DNA from: Smittia aterrima
Lineage: Eukaryota > Arthropoda > Insecta > Diptera > Chironomidae
Direction: 5' to 3'
DNA length: 64,000 nt
NCBI GenBank assembly: GCA_033063855.1
Contig: CP093830.1
Span: 19,902,854 to 19,966,853 of the forward strand
Under the pieces are notes generated by a model. It did not search any database and was not told where the DNA came from. It was given only the letters and a program-made list of their open reading frames with translations. A program made the position numbers and the translations under genes. Below, one piece after another: positions 22,566 through 32,000 of the stretch (its first letter is position 1; the number at the start of each line of letters is the position of its first letter).

Positions 22566-23789
22566 TTAAGATTGATGACATTTCATGTGAGATTTCATTT
22601 CGTACAATGTTTTCGTTTGATGATTGCAATATAAGCATTTGTAGATTTTCTTTCCGACGTGAATTTTCTTGTGTTCTTCAAGTTCTTTTCCACTCGAAAA
22701 CTTTTGTTGGCAATACAAGATTGCACAAGCCAGTGACGCTCGTTTTGATGAATGCATCCTCATGTGTCGGTTTAAAGAGGCTTTACTCAACGTTCTGCTG
22801 CATATTTGGCATGAAATCATTAAATGATTGTTCATGTGTTGTCTCAACAAAATTTTGTTTTCAAAAATCTTCTGACACAAATCGCACTGAACGTGCTGAA
22901 TCTTGTGGTTTCTGCTCTTGTGTCTGTTTAGATCAATCTGGTTGTAGTAAACTTTATCACAAGCATCACATTTGAATCTTGCAATGATCGAATGCTTCTC
23001 AATATGACTCTGAAGAATACGCTCAGCCAACAAGTGATGGCAAATTGGACAATGAAGTTTGAAATGAGTTTGCATGTGAGACTGGAGAAGATCCTTTCTA
23101 TTCGTTGTTTTTCCACAAACATCGCAATAAAATTTGAGTTTGCTGTGAAAATACTTTACGTGATGTCTTAATCCGACTTCAGTTGCAAATGAGTGAATGC
23201 AAGTTGGGCATTCAAACTTAACTTCAGGTTTCGTAGCGTAGTCTCCATGTCGATTATTCTGTTGATGGTTTTTTAAATTGGCCTTTCGTGAGAAACTTTG
23301 GCTACAAACTTCACATGAAAATTTCTTAACGTGAATCTGATAGTGATGTCTTAGAGATTCTTTGCTTGAAGTTCTGTAATCACAATTGCTGCAAATCCAA
23401 GTAGAGCCCTTGCGATGAACTTGAGAGATGTGATTCGACTTGCAGGTAGTGCACTTAAAGTTGAGTTCGCAGAATCTACAATTGATGATTTTTTCAGATT
23501 TGCTTATCATACGACATTCTTCGCACTTCTTAAGAGTTTCACAAACTTTTAAATGTTTTTCTAGTTCATTGGTCTGCTTGCCTGCAAATCCACATTTTCC
23601 GCAAACAAAATATGATTCTAACAACTTTGCAGGACTTTTCCATGTTTTATCGAATTTCCGCAGCACAATTTTCACTTCTTTCACTTCATGTTCATTGTTA
23701 GTCTCTGTAGCTTCTGGCAAATAACAAACGAAGTGAACTTCTGGCTCGTGCTTGATATTATCAACAATTTCTTGAGAATATTCTTCCAT
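22566..23789 (-). CDS. C2H2 zinc-finger protein, array copy 3 (full length)
   Basis: A 407-residue presumed nuclear DNA-binding protein and the reference for the array's intact form. It has an acidic N-terminus (MEEYSQEIVDNIKHEPEVHF), a linker with KIVLRKFDKTWKSP, atypical Cys-rich fingers (YFVCGKCGFAG, KKCEECRMIS, FKCTTCKSNH), then classical fingers WICSNCDYRT, FSCEVCSQSF, FECPTCIHSF, FYCDVCGKTT, LHCPICHHLL, FKCDACDKVY, VQCDLCQKIF, ISCQICSRTL. Two C-terminal fingers missing from copies 1 and 2 follow: LACAILYCQQKF and YKCLYCNHQT. No ZAD, KRAB or BTB domain is visible. It probably belongs to a rapidly evolving dipteran zinc-finger expansion. DNA target and role unknown. Confidence 0.9.
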   Translation of the reverse strand: MEEYSQEIVDNIKHEPEVHFVCYLPEATETNNEHEVKEVKIVLRKFDKTWKSPAKLLESYFVCGKCGFAGKQTNELEKHLKVCETLKKCEECRMISKSEKIINCRFCELNFKCTTCKSNHISQVHRKGSTWICSNCDYRTSSKESLRHHYQIHVKKFSCEVCSQSFSRKANLKNHQQNNRHGDYATKPEVKFECPTCIHSFATEVGLRHHVKYFHSKLKFYCDVCGKTTNRKDLLQSHMQTHFKLHCPICHHLLAERILQSHIEKHSIIARFKCDACDKVYYNQIDLNRHKSRNHKIQHVQCDLCQKIFENKILLRQHMNNHLMISCQICSRTLSKASLNRHMRMHSSKRASLACAILYCQQKFSSGKELEEHKKIHVGKKIYKCLYCNHQTKTLYEMKSHMKCHQS

Positions 23790-23879
23790 CGCGTGTTCGA
23801 GATTTATCAGCTGATTGAACTGATCGAAAACTGAGTTTTGTACCTGAAGATGTTTCCTTTTTTTGGCAGCAGCAAAGTT

Positions 23880-23897
23880 CTAAGTCAAGTGACTTAG
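23880..23897. repeat. Inverted repeat in copy 3 leader
   Basis: CTAAGTCAAGTGACTTAG, identical to the element upstream of copy 2. Confidence 0.85.
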
Positions 23898-24042
23898 CTT
23901 ATTCTTACTTGATTCCCGAAAATAAAATTTATTAAAAACTTTGTGGTAAAAAAAGCTTTTGGTTTCTATTTCTCGTAGAAAACTAAATCGTTCATTTCAA
24001 TTTATTTTATTTCAGATTTATTTCAAATATTTTTTAACAAAG

Positions 24043-25266
24043 TTAAGTTTGATGACATTTCATGTGAGATTTCATATGCTGCATTGTTTTCGTTTGATGA
24101 TTGCAATGCGAACACTTATAGCTTTTCTGTCCGATGTGAATTTTCTTGTGTTCTTCCAGTTCTTTGATATTTGAAAATTTTTGTTTGCAATACTTAACAG
24201 CACAAGCAAGAGTCACATCTCCAACTGAATGATTTCTCATATGATAATATAAACTTTGTTTACTCATAGATTTGCTGCATGTTGGACATGAAACCATTAA
24301 ATGAGTGTTCATGTGCATTCTAATTAAAATTTTGTTCATAAAAATCTTATTGCACAAATCGCACTTAACTTGATCGATCTTGTGGATTCTGGTCTTGTGT
24401 CTGTTTAGATCATGCTGGTGGTAATAAACTTTATCACAATCATTACATTTGAAACTTGCAAAGGTCGTGTGCTTATCAATGTGGTCTTGAAGAAGTTTTT
24501 CAGCTACCAAGTGATGACATATTCGACAAGGAACTTTGAAATGAGTTTGCATGTGTTTCCGGAGGACAGCTTTAATTTTAAATGTTTTTCTACAAACATC
24601 GCAATGAAGTTTGAGTTTACTGTGAAAACTCTTTTCGTGATGTCTTAATCCGACTTTTGTTGCGAACGATCGAATGCAAGTTGAGCATTCAAATTTAATT
24701 TCAGGCTTCGTTGCGTAGTCTCCGTGTCGATGTTGCTGTTTATGATTTTTTAAATGAGTCATGTGCGCGAAGTTTTGGCTGCAAGTTGAGCATGAAAACC
24801 TCTTAACGTGAATCTTGTAGTGATGTTTTAGACAATCTTTGCTTAAAGTTCTGTAATCACATTTGGTGCAAATCCAAGTAGAGCCCTTGCGATGATCTTG
24901 TAAAATGTGATTCGACTTGCAGTTGTTGCATTTGAATTGATGATCACAGAAGCTACATTCAATGATTTCACTTGATTTGCTCTTTAAGCCACAATTTTCG
25001 CATTTATCAATTATTTTACAAGTTTCTAGATGTTTCTTCCAATCTCCGGAATGCTTACTTGCGTATTCGCACTTCCCACAAGCAAAAAAAGATTTAAACA
25101 ACTCTGGAGGACATTTCCATTTTTTATCAAATTTCCGCAGCACAATTTTAATTTCTTTCACTTCAGGTTCATCGTCAGTCTCTGGATCTTCTGGCAGATA
25201 ACAAACGTAGTGAACTTCTGGCTCGTGCTTGATATTATCGACGATTTCTTGAGAATATTCTTCCAT
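24043..25266 (-). CDS. C2H2 zinc-finger protein, array copy 4 (full length)
   Basis: A 407-residue paralogue with all fingers intact: FACGKCEYAS, KCENCGLKSK, FKCNNCKSNH, WICTKCDYRT, FSCSTCSQNF, FECSTCIRSF, LHCDVCRKTF, VPCRICHHLV, FKCNDCDKVY, VKCDLCNKIF, VSCPTCSKSM, LACAVKYCKQKF, YKCSHCNHQT. The finger contact regions differ from copy 3 at many positions, consistent with diversified DNA recognition. It is the most upstream gene of the array. Its leader has one extra base relative to copies 1-3 (GATGTGAAC instead of GATTGAAC on the plus strand), which indicates that the region before the Met is untranslated. Confidence 0.9.
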   Translation of the reverse strand: MEEYSQEIVDNIKHEPEVHYVCYLPEDPETDDEPEVKEIKIVLRKFDKKWKCPPELFKSFFACGKCEYASKHSGDWKKHLETCKIIDKCENCGLKSKSSEIIECSFCDHQFKCNNCKSNHILQDHRKGSTWICTKCDYRTLSKDCLKHHYKIHVKRFSCSTCSQNFAHMTHLKNHKQQHRHGDYATKPEIKFECSTCIRSFATKVGLRHHEKSFHSKLKLHCDVCRKTFKIKAVLRKHMQTHFKVPCRICHHLVAEKLLQDHIDKHTTFASFKCNDCDKVYYHQHDLNRHKTRIHKIDQVKCDLCNKIFMNKILIRMHMNTHLMVSCPTCSKSMSKQSLYYHMRNHSVGDVTLACAVKYCKQKFSNIKELEEHKKIHIGQKSYKCSHCNHQTKTMQHMKSHMKCHQT

Positions 25267-25583
25267 CGCGTGTTCGAGATTTATCAGCTGATGTGAACTG
25301 ATCGAAAACTGAGTTTTCTACCTGAAAATGTTTCCTTTTTTTGGGAGCAGCAAAGTTCTAAGTCAAGCGACTTAGCTTATTCTTACATGTTTCCTGAAAT
25401 TAAAGATATTGTAACGTTTTGAATTTAGAATCGATTAAACGCGATTTAAAAAAAATCCTGAAAATCAAACTGCAATTTCCTTCAATTTCTCTTTTATTAA
25501 ATCTAAAATGTGTTAAATGTAAAACATTTGTTGAATCACTGACATAATCGGTACGACTGAAAATATTTCCTGCTTTAGAGACC
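25267..25583. other. Copy 4 leader and dpy-19 3'UTR
   Basis: The left part carries the copy 4 leader with its inverted repeat. The right part is dpy-19 3'UTR with a minus-strand AATAAA near 25494. The two genes run in the same direction, about 320 bp apart. Confidence 0.6.
25358..25375. repeat. Inverted repeat in copy 4 leader
   Basis: CTAAGTCAAGCGACTTAG: same element with one arm mismatch. Confidence 0.8.
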
Positions 25584-28208
25584 TCACATGTGAAATTCGA
25601 GGACATTCTTCTTCTTCAACTCCAACTGGATCGACTGCGAGAAGATCTGAATAACAATATATTTTACATTTTCGAATACTTTAAGAAATGTTGGGTTGTG
25701 TTTCTGGAAGAGGCTCACGCAGAAAGCTTTCTTATCGTAATTATCGGGCTCGAGATAATCAAAGATATCGATGATCCTCAAGCCCTCCTTCGAACCAATG
25801 AAACAACTCTCGTATGAAATCACAACGTATTGAACTCTTAGCTTGACCAACTGATTATAAATGTCAGTCGACAGTCTTTTGCTAAAGATCGAGTAAAGAC
25901 TTCTCGTCTTGTCAATCATATCTTGGAACTCAATCAGAGGATGATTGACTATGGGTCTTCTAGTTGTTAGTAATATGTGAGCCGCCACTTCGATTGGCGC
26001 CCCGAAAACAGCATTTGGTTCAGTCTTATCGATCCAATGAATCAATCCTTCAAGCTCAGGATTGCGATATTCGTTTTTAATTGCGTGTTGTCCTTTAATG
26101 TTCTTGAATCCTGGATAATTGAACGTGCAGAAAACGAGGAACAAGTAGAAAACCCAATAAACCGAAGAGGTTTTGTGAAACCATGATCTTGATGGAAGTG
26201 TCGCACTAATCAAACACAGCATTGGAGTTACGATGAATTTTAAAGCGACGAAAAATATTGCAAACGTGTTGAGAAGGGCGAAAGTGTAAAATGGTTGAAT
26301 GTGAAATAAGGAAACTTCTTCAGCCTCTGGCGATTCTTTCTTCTTTGTTTCTTCCTGTTTATCATCGTCAGAGCTCTTTTCTTTCTTAACTTCTTCATCG
26401 ATATCGCTACTCGCTTTCGTGTCTGTGCCAGATTCGTCTGATTTGTTCTTTTGGGCTTTTTCACCTTTTTGTATTTGAGTTTTTAGTTTCTTGATGTCGT
26501 TTAGAAAATTCTCCTTCTCGATCTTTGTGTCTGCCTTCATATTCTTCTTTTTTCGTTTGTACAAATCATAATCGAAACTGCATTCTTCCAGCAAATCGAG
26601 ATCCTTTTGAATTCTCTTCTCTGTCTTCGGATCCGAAAGATCTTTCATCGTCACTCGATTAGCTTCAAGGAAGTCTTCAATCACATAATTCTTAGCACGC
26701 TCTTGCATCTCATGAACGGCTTCGTTCTTTTGATGAAGCATATCGTAGAACTTAATTGCGATGTAAACCGAGAGATTTTTAAAGATAAAGACAACACAGT
26801 AGACACGCAACGTTCCAATCGAAATAATTTCTTGGACAGTGTCGCGATAATATGTCAAAAGGGTGTAGAAACTCGGTAGCTTTATATGAAACATCGTAAG
26901 GAGAACGTCGATGTGGTGTGAGGCAGTTGACTCGTGATGAACATTATGAACTACAAATCGATCCACTAAATCTTGCACGAACCACGATGTCGAAAGAAAG
27001 AAGAATAGAACGTAGAAAAACTTCCTGATTGGCGATCGAAAATTTGGATTCTCTTCATCCGTCGGCAGTCTCATAACTTTCATTCTGAACAGGTAGATGA
27101 TCAAAGCGGTGTTTGTACTCATTGCTCCGCTTGTTAGGAATTTCAAATTGCCATACATGAGACCATAGCAAAGCCAATTGGCTGCGACTTGCGAAACAGC
27201 GTAATCCAGGACAAGACCAGAGCTGATGTAAGGATTTCCACTTTTGTCGGTAATCTGTAGAAGCACAAATACCGCCAACGTTTGTGCAAGGAAAATATGC
27301 GTCGACATCTCCCAGAAAGCATTCGCCAACGTTGTGAAGATTATCATGCTGATGACCTGGAATAATAAATCTCTTTTAAGATTTTATCTTCTCTGAAGAA
27401 GTTTAAAGCATTCGCTTACCATTGCATAATTCCTCTGATGACTATTATCCTTTGGATTTTTATGCCGATCAACATACAAGTTGAGATAGAACGTTTGCCA
27501 AATAATAAACGGCACAGCAAAGTTATGTCTTAGCATTGGCGTTCGATGAATATCGGTTGCATTCTCATGTACACAGAAGTAATAGGCGACAACAGATATT
27601 CCTGCGATGACATTTCGATGAAGAAAGTAACCGTACATGTACAACACAAATATTGTCACAGCCGATAAACTCCAAATGATAGCGAGGTAGAAAAATATCG
27701 GTTCACCCAAACCTTCACAATTAATGAAAACTTTTGGGTCATCGATCTTTGAACTCTCGTCGGGTTCTACGTAATAACAATTAACAGTTGGAATGTTTAA
27801 GGAGTTGGCCAGTAGCATGAAGTTTCGATAGAGAAATCCAACGATTACTTCAGGGAGGATGTGGAATTTCCTAATTGAATTTATTGTCATCCCTTCGTTG
27901 TATTCCGTGAGATTATCAAAGACGAGCGATTCGATTCCATCCTCGAATGTCGGTGCATCAATAATCCGCTTATAGAACTGATAATAAAAAGCTTCCTTGG
28001 GGCTTAGTTGAAGCTCACGCTCCAAGTTCGATAGATGGGAGAATTTCGATTGGTTTTCATAAAGCCGTGAGATATGAAAAATCTTAAATGGAAAATATTT
28101 AGACAATCATCGTATCACAAACTGAAGAGAACTCACGTGAATCAAAGAGAATCCTAATCCTATCAGCCAATGCGAGAAAACGTAGAGAACTTTACTGATC
28201 GTCACCAT
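25584..28208 (-). CDS. dpy-19-like protein C-mannosyltransferase
   Basis: An 835-residue multi-pass ER membrane enzyme of the DPY19 family. The family moves mannose from dolichol-phosphate-mannose onto tryptophan in WxxW motifs of thrombospondin-type repeats. Exons 28208-28137, 28082-27420, 27356-25584. The N-terminus MVTISKVLYVFSHW starts the first membrane segment. Hallmarks: KFSHLSNLERELQLSPKEAFYY-type lumenal start, FEDGIESLVFDNLTEYNEG, FHILPEVIVGFLYR, repeated hydrophobic segments, and the lumenal C-terminal domain (NAVFGAPIEVAAHIL, RPIVNHPLIEF, YVVISYESC). Longer than the 670-750 residues usual in animals: the excess is a lysine/glutamate-rich cytosolic-type insertion (KKKNMKADTK ... 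KKKESPEAEE) between membrane segments. The start codon is 279 bp from the DNAJC25 start on the opposite strand. Plausible substrates are thrombospondin-repeat guidance receptors and secreted proteins. Confidence 0.92.
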
Positions 28209-28486
28209 CCCTTTTAATTTAAAATTTATTGTTTTCTAAAACATTTTCTTGTTATTTTTCTGAATTGCAACTCGAAATTCAAGAAAAGTGCCGACAGGAT
28301 TTTACAATTTGTCCGCCAAAGTCGTCACTTTAAGCGCTTTGTGATTTATATTTCTTAGTCAAATTGCATCGTCGCTCGAGTTTTACGCTCGACGTGGATT
28401 CTTGAGAGAAAGGTCGCAAGAAAGCTGGCCCAGCTCAATTAATCGAGTGTTCACTCTTCATCGCGTTTTGATCCTAAATTGATCAA
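28209..28486. promoter_or_regulatory. Short divergent promoter of dpy-19 and DNAJC25
   Basis: Only 278 bp separate the two start codons, which point away from each other, so both 5'UTRs and promoters must lie here. No clear TATA box is seen. The two products both act in the ER membrane system, so co-expression would make sense, but this is inference. Confidence 0.65.
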
Positions 28487-29595
28487 ATGCAACTCAGCGG
28501 AAAAATGTGGCTCAAAACAATAATTGCCACCGTGCTTCTGGCGAATTTCACATCAGCACACTTGTTGGCTGGAATTTACTGTGGTGAAGAGAATTGTTAC
28601 GATGTCTTGAACGTAACGAGAGAGTCGACGAAACAGGAGATTTCTCGGAACTACCGACAAGCTGCTAGACAAGCTCATCCAGATAACCGTGACACTGGAG
28701 ATGAACAGATGTTCAAAAGAATCGCGAATGCTTACGAGATTTTAAAAGACGATGAAGCACGTCGCGATTACGATTACATGTTAGATAATCCAGAAGCTTA
28801 TTATCAGAATTATTACAGGTAAGCAATTCCGTGATTGACTGGTCACTCGCATGACATTCTCTCGTTTCAGATATTATCGTCGGAAAGGACCGAAAGTTGA
28901 TATTCGATTGGTGGTGTTCTCGACAATCTCAGTGATTTCGCTAATGCAATATTTCGTGAGACGATCGAGATACAACGAGGCCGTAAACTACTTCGTAACG
29001 GTAAAAACGTTTTGCTTAGTCATGAGCTTCATTGGCTGATCTCAATTTGTTTTAGGTTCCTAAATATCGTAATAAAGCCTTGGAGATGATTGCCAGCGAT
29101 AAAACACTTCAAGACAGTAAGAAAGACGCCAAGAGAAGTAAATTATCAAAGTCCGAGCTTAAAGAGCAGCAAGAGAAACAGATCAGAGAGATCATCGAAG
29201 AGAAGATGGACATCAAAGGCTCGTACAGTAAACCGAGCGTAATTGACATCCTCTGGATTCAGCTCATCATCTCTCCTTACACAATCTCAAAATATTTGCT
29301 GTGGTTCTCACTTTGGATCATCAACTTTAATATTTTGGGAAAACCTTACGGGATGGAGGAGAAACTTTATTTACTGAGGAAGAATCTCGGCATGGGTGTC
29401 AATCAGTTTAATGCGATAGAAGATGAGACACTTGATGAATATCTGAGCAAAGAGCTTTGGATAAAAGAGAACTTCAAGGAGTGGAAGATGGAGCAAGACG
29501 AAGCCATGAAAGCGAAGATGGCTGAGAGCAATCGCTACAAATCCTATCGTCGTTATATGAAGAATAACAAGAGTCGAATGACATTCGAAGACTAG
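28487..29595 (+). CDS. DnaJ homolog subfamily C member 25 (ER membrane Hsp40)
   Basis: A 333-residue DNAJC25 orthologue, an ER-resident J-protein thought to partner the lumenal Hsp70. Exons 28487-28818, 28871-29000, 29056-29595. A hydrophobic leader (MWLKTIIATVLLANFTSA) is followed by the family's Cys-containing start (AGIYCGEENCYDVLNV) and a J domain with HPD at residues 64-66 and KRIANAYEILKDDEARRDYD. A membrane segment (VVFSTISVISLMQYFV), a lysine/glutamate-rich helix (QEKQIREIIEEKM) and a second hydrophobic part (LLWFSLWIINFNIL) come next. A second in-frame ATG at 28505 could equally serve as start. Phases are consistent across both introns. It reads away from dpy-19 and is followed 105 bp later by an unrelated gene on the same strand. 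Confidence 0.95.
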
Positions 29596-29700
29596 ATAAT
29601 TTATGCAACTTTGTTTTTATTCAATTAAAGAAAATTATTTGCAAAAAAAAATCTTAAAATGTTTCTTCAACTCAGGAATCTACGATCACATTAATTGAAA

Positions 29701-31485
29701 ATGTATTTTTTAAAAATTATTTCCTTAGTTCTCATACTTTTAAGTTTTCGATCGGCTGATGGGAGGGAGCTGAAAGATTCGCTTTTGAAAATCGTTGCGA
29801 CAACTCGAGAGCTTCAAAGAGAAATCAATTTAGCTTTCAAAGAATTTAAGGAAAGTTGTAATGCGTCAACTGACAATGTAAGCGATTACGAAAAAATCGT
29901 TTCGGACTTTCTGAAAGAGAACTTCACGCTTCACGAGACATTACCGATTAATCGAATTGTCAATGAACCGTTGAATGTTAGCAACAAGACAGAAACTTTC
30001 ATGACAAAACTAAAGAGAAAGCTTGCAGAACTCGTGCATAGAAGTGAAACAACTGCGCAACCTGTGACTCGGATTAAGAGATGTTTGGCGATAAATGAGT
30101 CTGAATTGGATGGCACAGAGATTACAATTCAAAAAGAAGTTTATAACGTGACAGTTTCGGACGTAGAAGACTTTCAGAAATTTCTATCAAAATTACTCGT
30201 TTGTTTGAAGAGCGGGAAGGCCAGCGATGGAAATAATCTCAAAGAGAATGAAGGTAATTTGTTGCAAAGTTCCTTACTCCTGATTAGTTTTAAAAAAGCT
30301 TTTCCATTTTCAGTTAATTCAACAAGCTCTGAAAAAGAAGAACATTCGAATCCTCCAATTCATGATCATCCGTTCAATAAGTCGCGAACTGAAAATCTTC
30401 TTCGCTATCTAACTCAAGTTCAACATTCGGTTCGTGACACTGGACGACCGAACTACAAATCTCCAGACCTGCAAAAGGTTCAAACGATTGTCGATCAAAT
30501 AAAGAACTTTGACTTCTTTGACTTGGATGGAACGACTGAAAAGAGCGGTGGCGACTCTTTGGAACTTCTCGAAGGAGAAATTGTCAAACGAAATGTCCTT
30601 GACGATTTCTCTGACAAAATTAAAGGTTTTGTAAGCAGGAAGACGAAAAAACAGAAAAGCTCGCAGTTGGACAGGAAACAGAAACGGAAGTCAAACAGTT
30701 TGTTTAGTAATGTTGATGTTGTTCAAACAGACGTTAAATACGATTCTCCAAGTAATGAGCCCCCAGTTGAAGAAGAAAGTGAGAATTTGGAACAGGAAGT
30801 TCACATTGTTCAACCAACAGAGTCTGAGAGATTGCAAACTGACTTGAATACTATCGAATCAAAGTTGAGCCCTGAGCAACAAGTTGACATCTCGTATTTC
30901 CTCGATCACATAAGCGATAAGCCAACAGCTTTCAAGTTCGACACTGGTCCCTACTTATTAACTCAAATGGAGAAATTAAATCATCCAAGCGTTGATAATC
31001 AAGAAGAGTCTCAAGACGAAGAGATTTTCGATGGCGCTAAAAAGTTCTTCGACTTCAATTCTCCAGTTAAGCGAAGCTTGTACAACAATAACGCTGAAGA
31101 CTTTCAAAAAATCGCTAAGCTCAAAAGCAAACTCATCGCTGAATATCGAGATCATCATCCTATTATCGATTACTCTGCGATCCTTCGTGAGATCGACAAC
31201 AAAAAGCATCAGCAGGCTGAGAAAGGCGACGATTTCATTGATCACTTTTATCAACTGAATGATGGTTCATCAGGTCTTTATGATGTTCTCAAGCCGTATC
31301 ATCCAGATAAGAGAGTGATGAGTCCATTCGAGCTTGACCTCAACTTTAAGCTTGACAGTCAATTTAAGGAACTCGACGAATTCGACACAATCCGCGATAA
31401 GGAGAAGAACGAACCGATCAATGCTGAGAGTCCCCTTTACAAACCTGAAACTCAGTTAGAAGAAGACGAATATTTGTCACCGTAG
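29701..31485 (+). CDS. Unrecognised secreted, highly charged protein
   Basis: Not recognised. ATG 29701 begins a signal peptide (MYFLKIISLVLILLSFRSADG) and the frame runs to TAG 31483-31485, up to 594 residues. The chain is polar, rich in Glu, Asp, Lys and Ser, with several N-glycosylation sequons early on (NAST, NFT, NVS, NKT). It has few cysteines, all in the N-terminal third (ESCNAS, IKRCLAINES, LLVCLKSG), and many dibasic sites (RIKR, VKRNV, RKQKRKS, VKRSLYNNN) where proprotein convertases could cut. A GT at 30254 and TTTTCAG ending at 30313 define a 60-nt intron that is itself open, so both spliced (574 residues) and unspliced products are possible; the unspliced insert is hydrophobic. 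It could be a matrix, haemolymph or silk-type protein or a prohormone, but no function can be assigned. AATAAA follows near 31615. Confidence 0.78.
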   Translation: MYFLKIISLVLILLSFRSADGRELKDSLLKIVATTRELQREINLAFKEFKESCNASTDNVSDYEKIVSDFLKENFTLHETLPINRIVNEPLNVSNKTETFMTKLKRKLAELVHRSETTAQPVTRIKRCLAINESELDGTEITIQKEVYNVTVSDVEDFQKFLSKLLVCLKSGKASDGNNLKENEGNLLQSSLLLISFKKAFPFSVNSTSSEKEEHSNPPIHDHPFNKSRTENLLRYLTQVQHSVRDTGRPNYKSPDLQKVQTIVDQIKNFDFFDLDGTTEKSGGDSLELLEGEIVKRNVLDDFSDKIKGFVSRKTKKQKSSQLDRKQKRKSNSLFSNVDVVQTDVKYDSPSNEPPVEEESENLEQEVHIVQPTESERLQTDLNTIESKLSPEQQVDISYFLDHISDKPTAFKFDTGPYLLTQMEKLNHPSVDNQEESQDEEIFDGAKKFFDFNSPVKRSLYNNNAEDFQKIAKLKSKLIAEYRDHHPIIDYSAILREIDNKKHQQAEKGDDFIDHFYQLNDGSSGLYDVLKPYHPDKRVMSPFELDLNFKLDSQFKELDEFDTIRDKEKNEPINAESPLYKPETQLEEDEYLSP

Positions 31486-31713
31486 AATTTCGTAGAACTT
31501 CAATTTATTTGAATCTTTGTGGAACTTTACACATCACGACTTTGTTGTTGTTGATGTCGGTAAATGAAGATCCAGGATAAATGTTTTCTATGTGATTTCA
31601 CGTATTTCTTGACCAAATAAACTAATTAACTGGATCTGAAATGAGAATTGCATTAGAATCGTTCGATAAACGAAGGAAGTTTATGAGACGCACCATCAAA
31701 GCTATCGAAGAAT

Positions 31714-32000
31714 TTACTTCTTCAACAGTTGATGTCTGAGGACAAGGAAGGGAGCTCCGAGTCCTGATCCGAAGAAAACGATGAACATGGCTGTGAGCTT
31801 GTAGCGGTTGTGGATTGAGAATGGCAAGTTCTAAAAAGGAAAATTAGAATTAGAAGAAATCGATGCATGGAAAATGTTGCATAATCGAAAATAAACAATT
31901 TCTTGGTTGTTCTTACCTCTCCGGGAATGCCACCATGTGAGTGATGACGAACGAAGTTGGTCAAAGCTGATCTTGTCAAGTTAAGACTGCGGTTCAACAT
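31714..32000 (-). CDS. COX7C: Cytochrome c oxidase subunit 7C, mitochondrial
   Basis: A 66-residue nuclear-encoded small subunit of respiratory complex IV in the inner mitochondrial membrane. Exon 32000-31917 gives an amphipathic, Arg-containing presequence (MLNRSLNLTRSALTNFVRHH) and SHGGIPGE. After an 86-nt intron, exon 31830-31714 gives NLPFSIHNRYKLTA, a single membrane helix (MFIVFFGSGLGAPFLVL) and RHQLLKK before TAA. The GGIPG...NLPF and SIHNRYKLTA blocks are diagnostic. Reading through the donor yields a longer meaningless frame. The gene ends 229 bp from the end of the secreted-protein gene on the other strand, so their 3' ends converge. Confidence 0.97.

Larger units (their letters stand above)
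19640..25390 (-). repeat. Tandem array of four C2H2 zinc-finger gene units
   Basis: Four head-to-tail units with start codons at 20819, 22286, 23789 and 25266, spaced 1467-1503 bp. Each unit includes a shared leader with a putative short 5' intron, the coding region and a similar AATAAA-bearing 3' end. Proteins differ mainly between the fingers and in the C-terminus; the first 60 residues are almost the same. This is an unequal-crossover style expansion. Confidence 0.93.

Noticed and set aside
19640..25390. CRISPR-like array appearance of repeated short motifs
   Set aside because: The periodicity is that of C2H2 finger codons and whole-gene tandem duplication in a eukaryote, not direct repeats with unique spacers.
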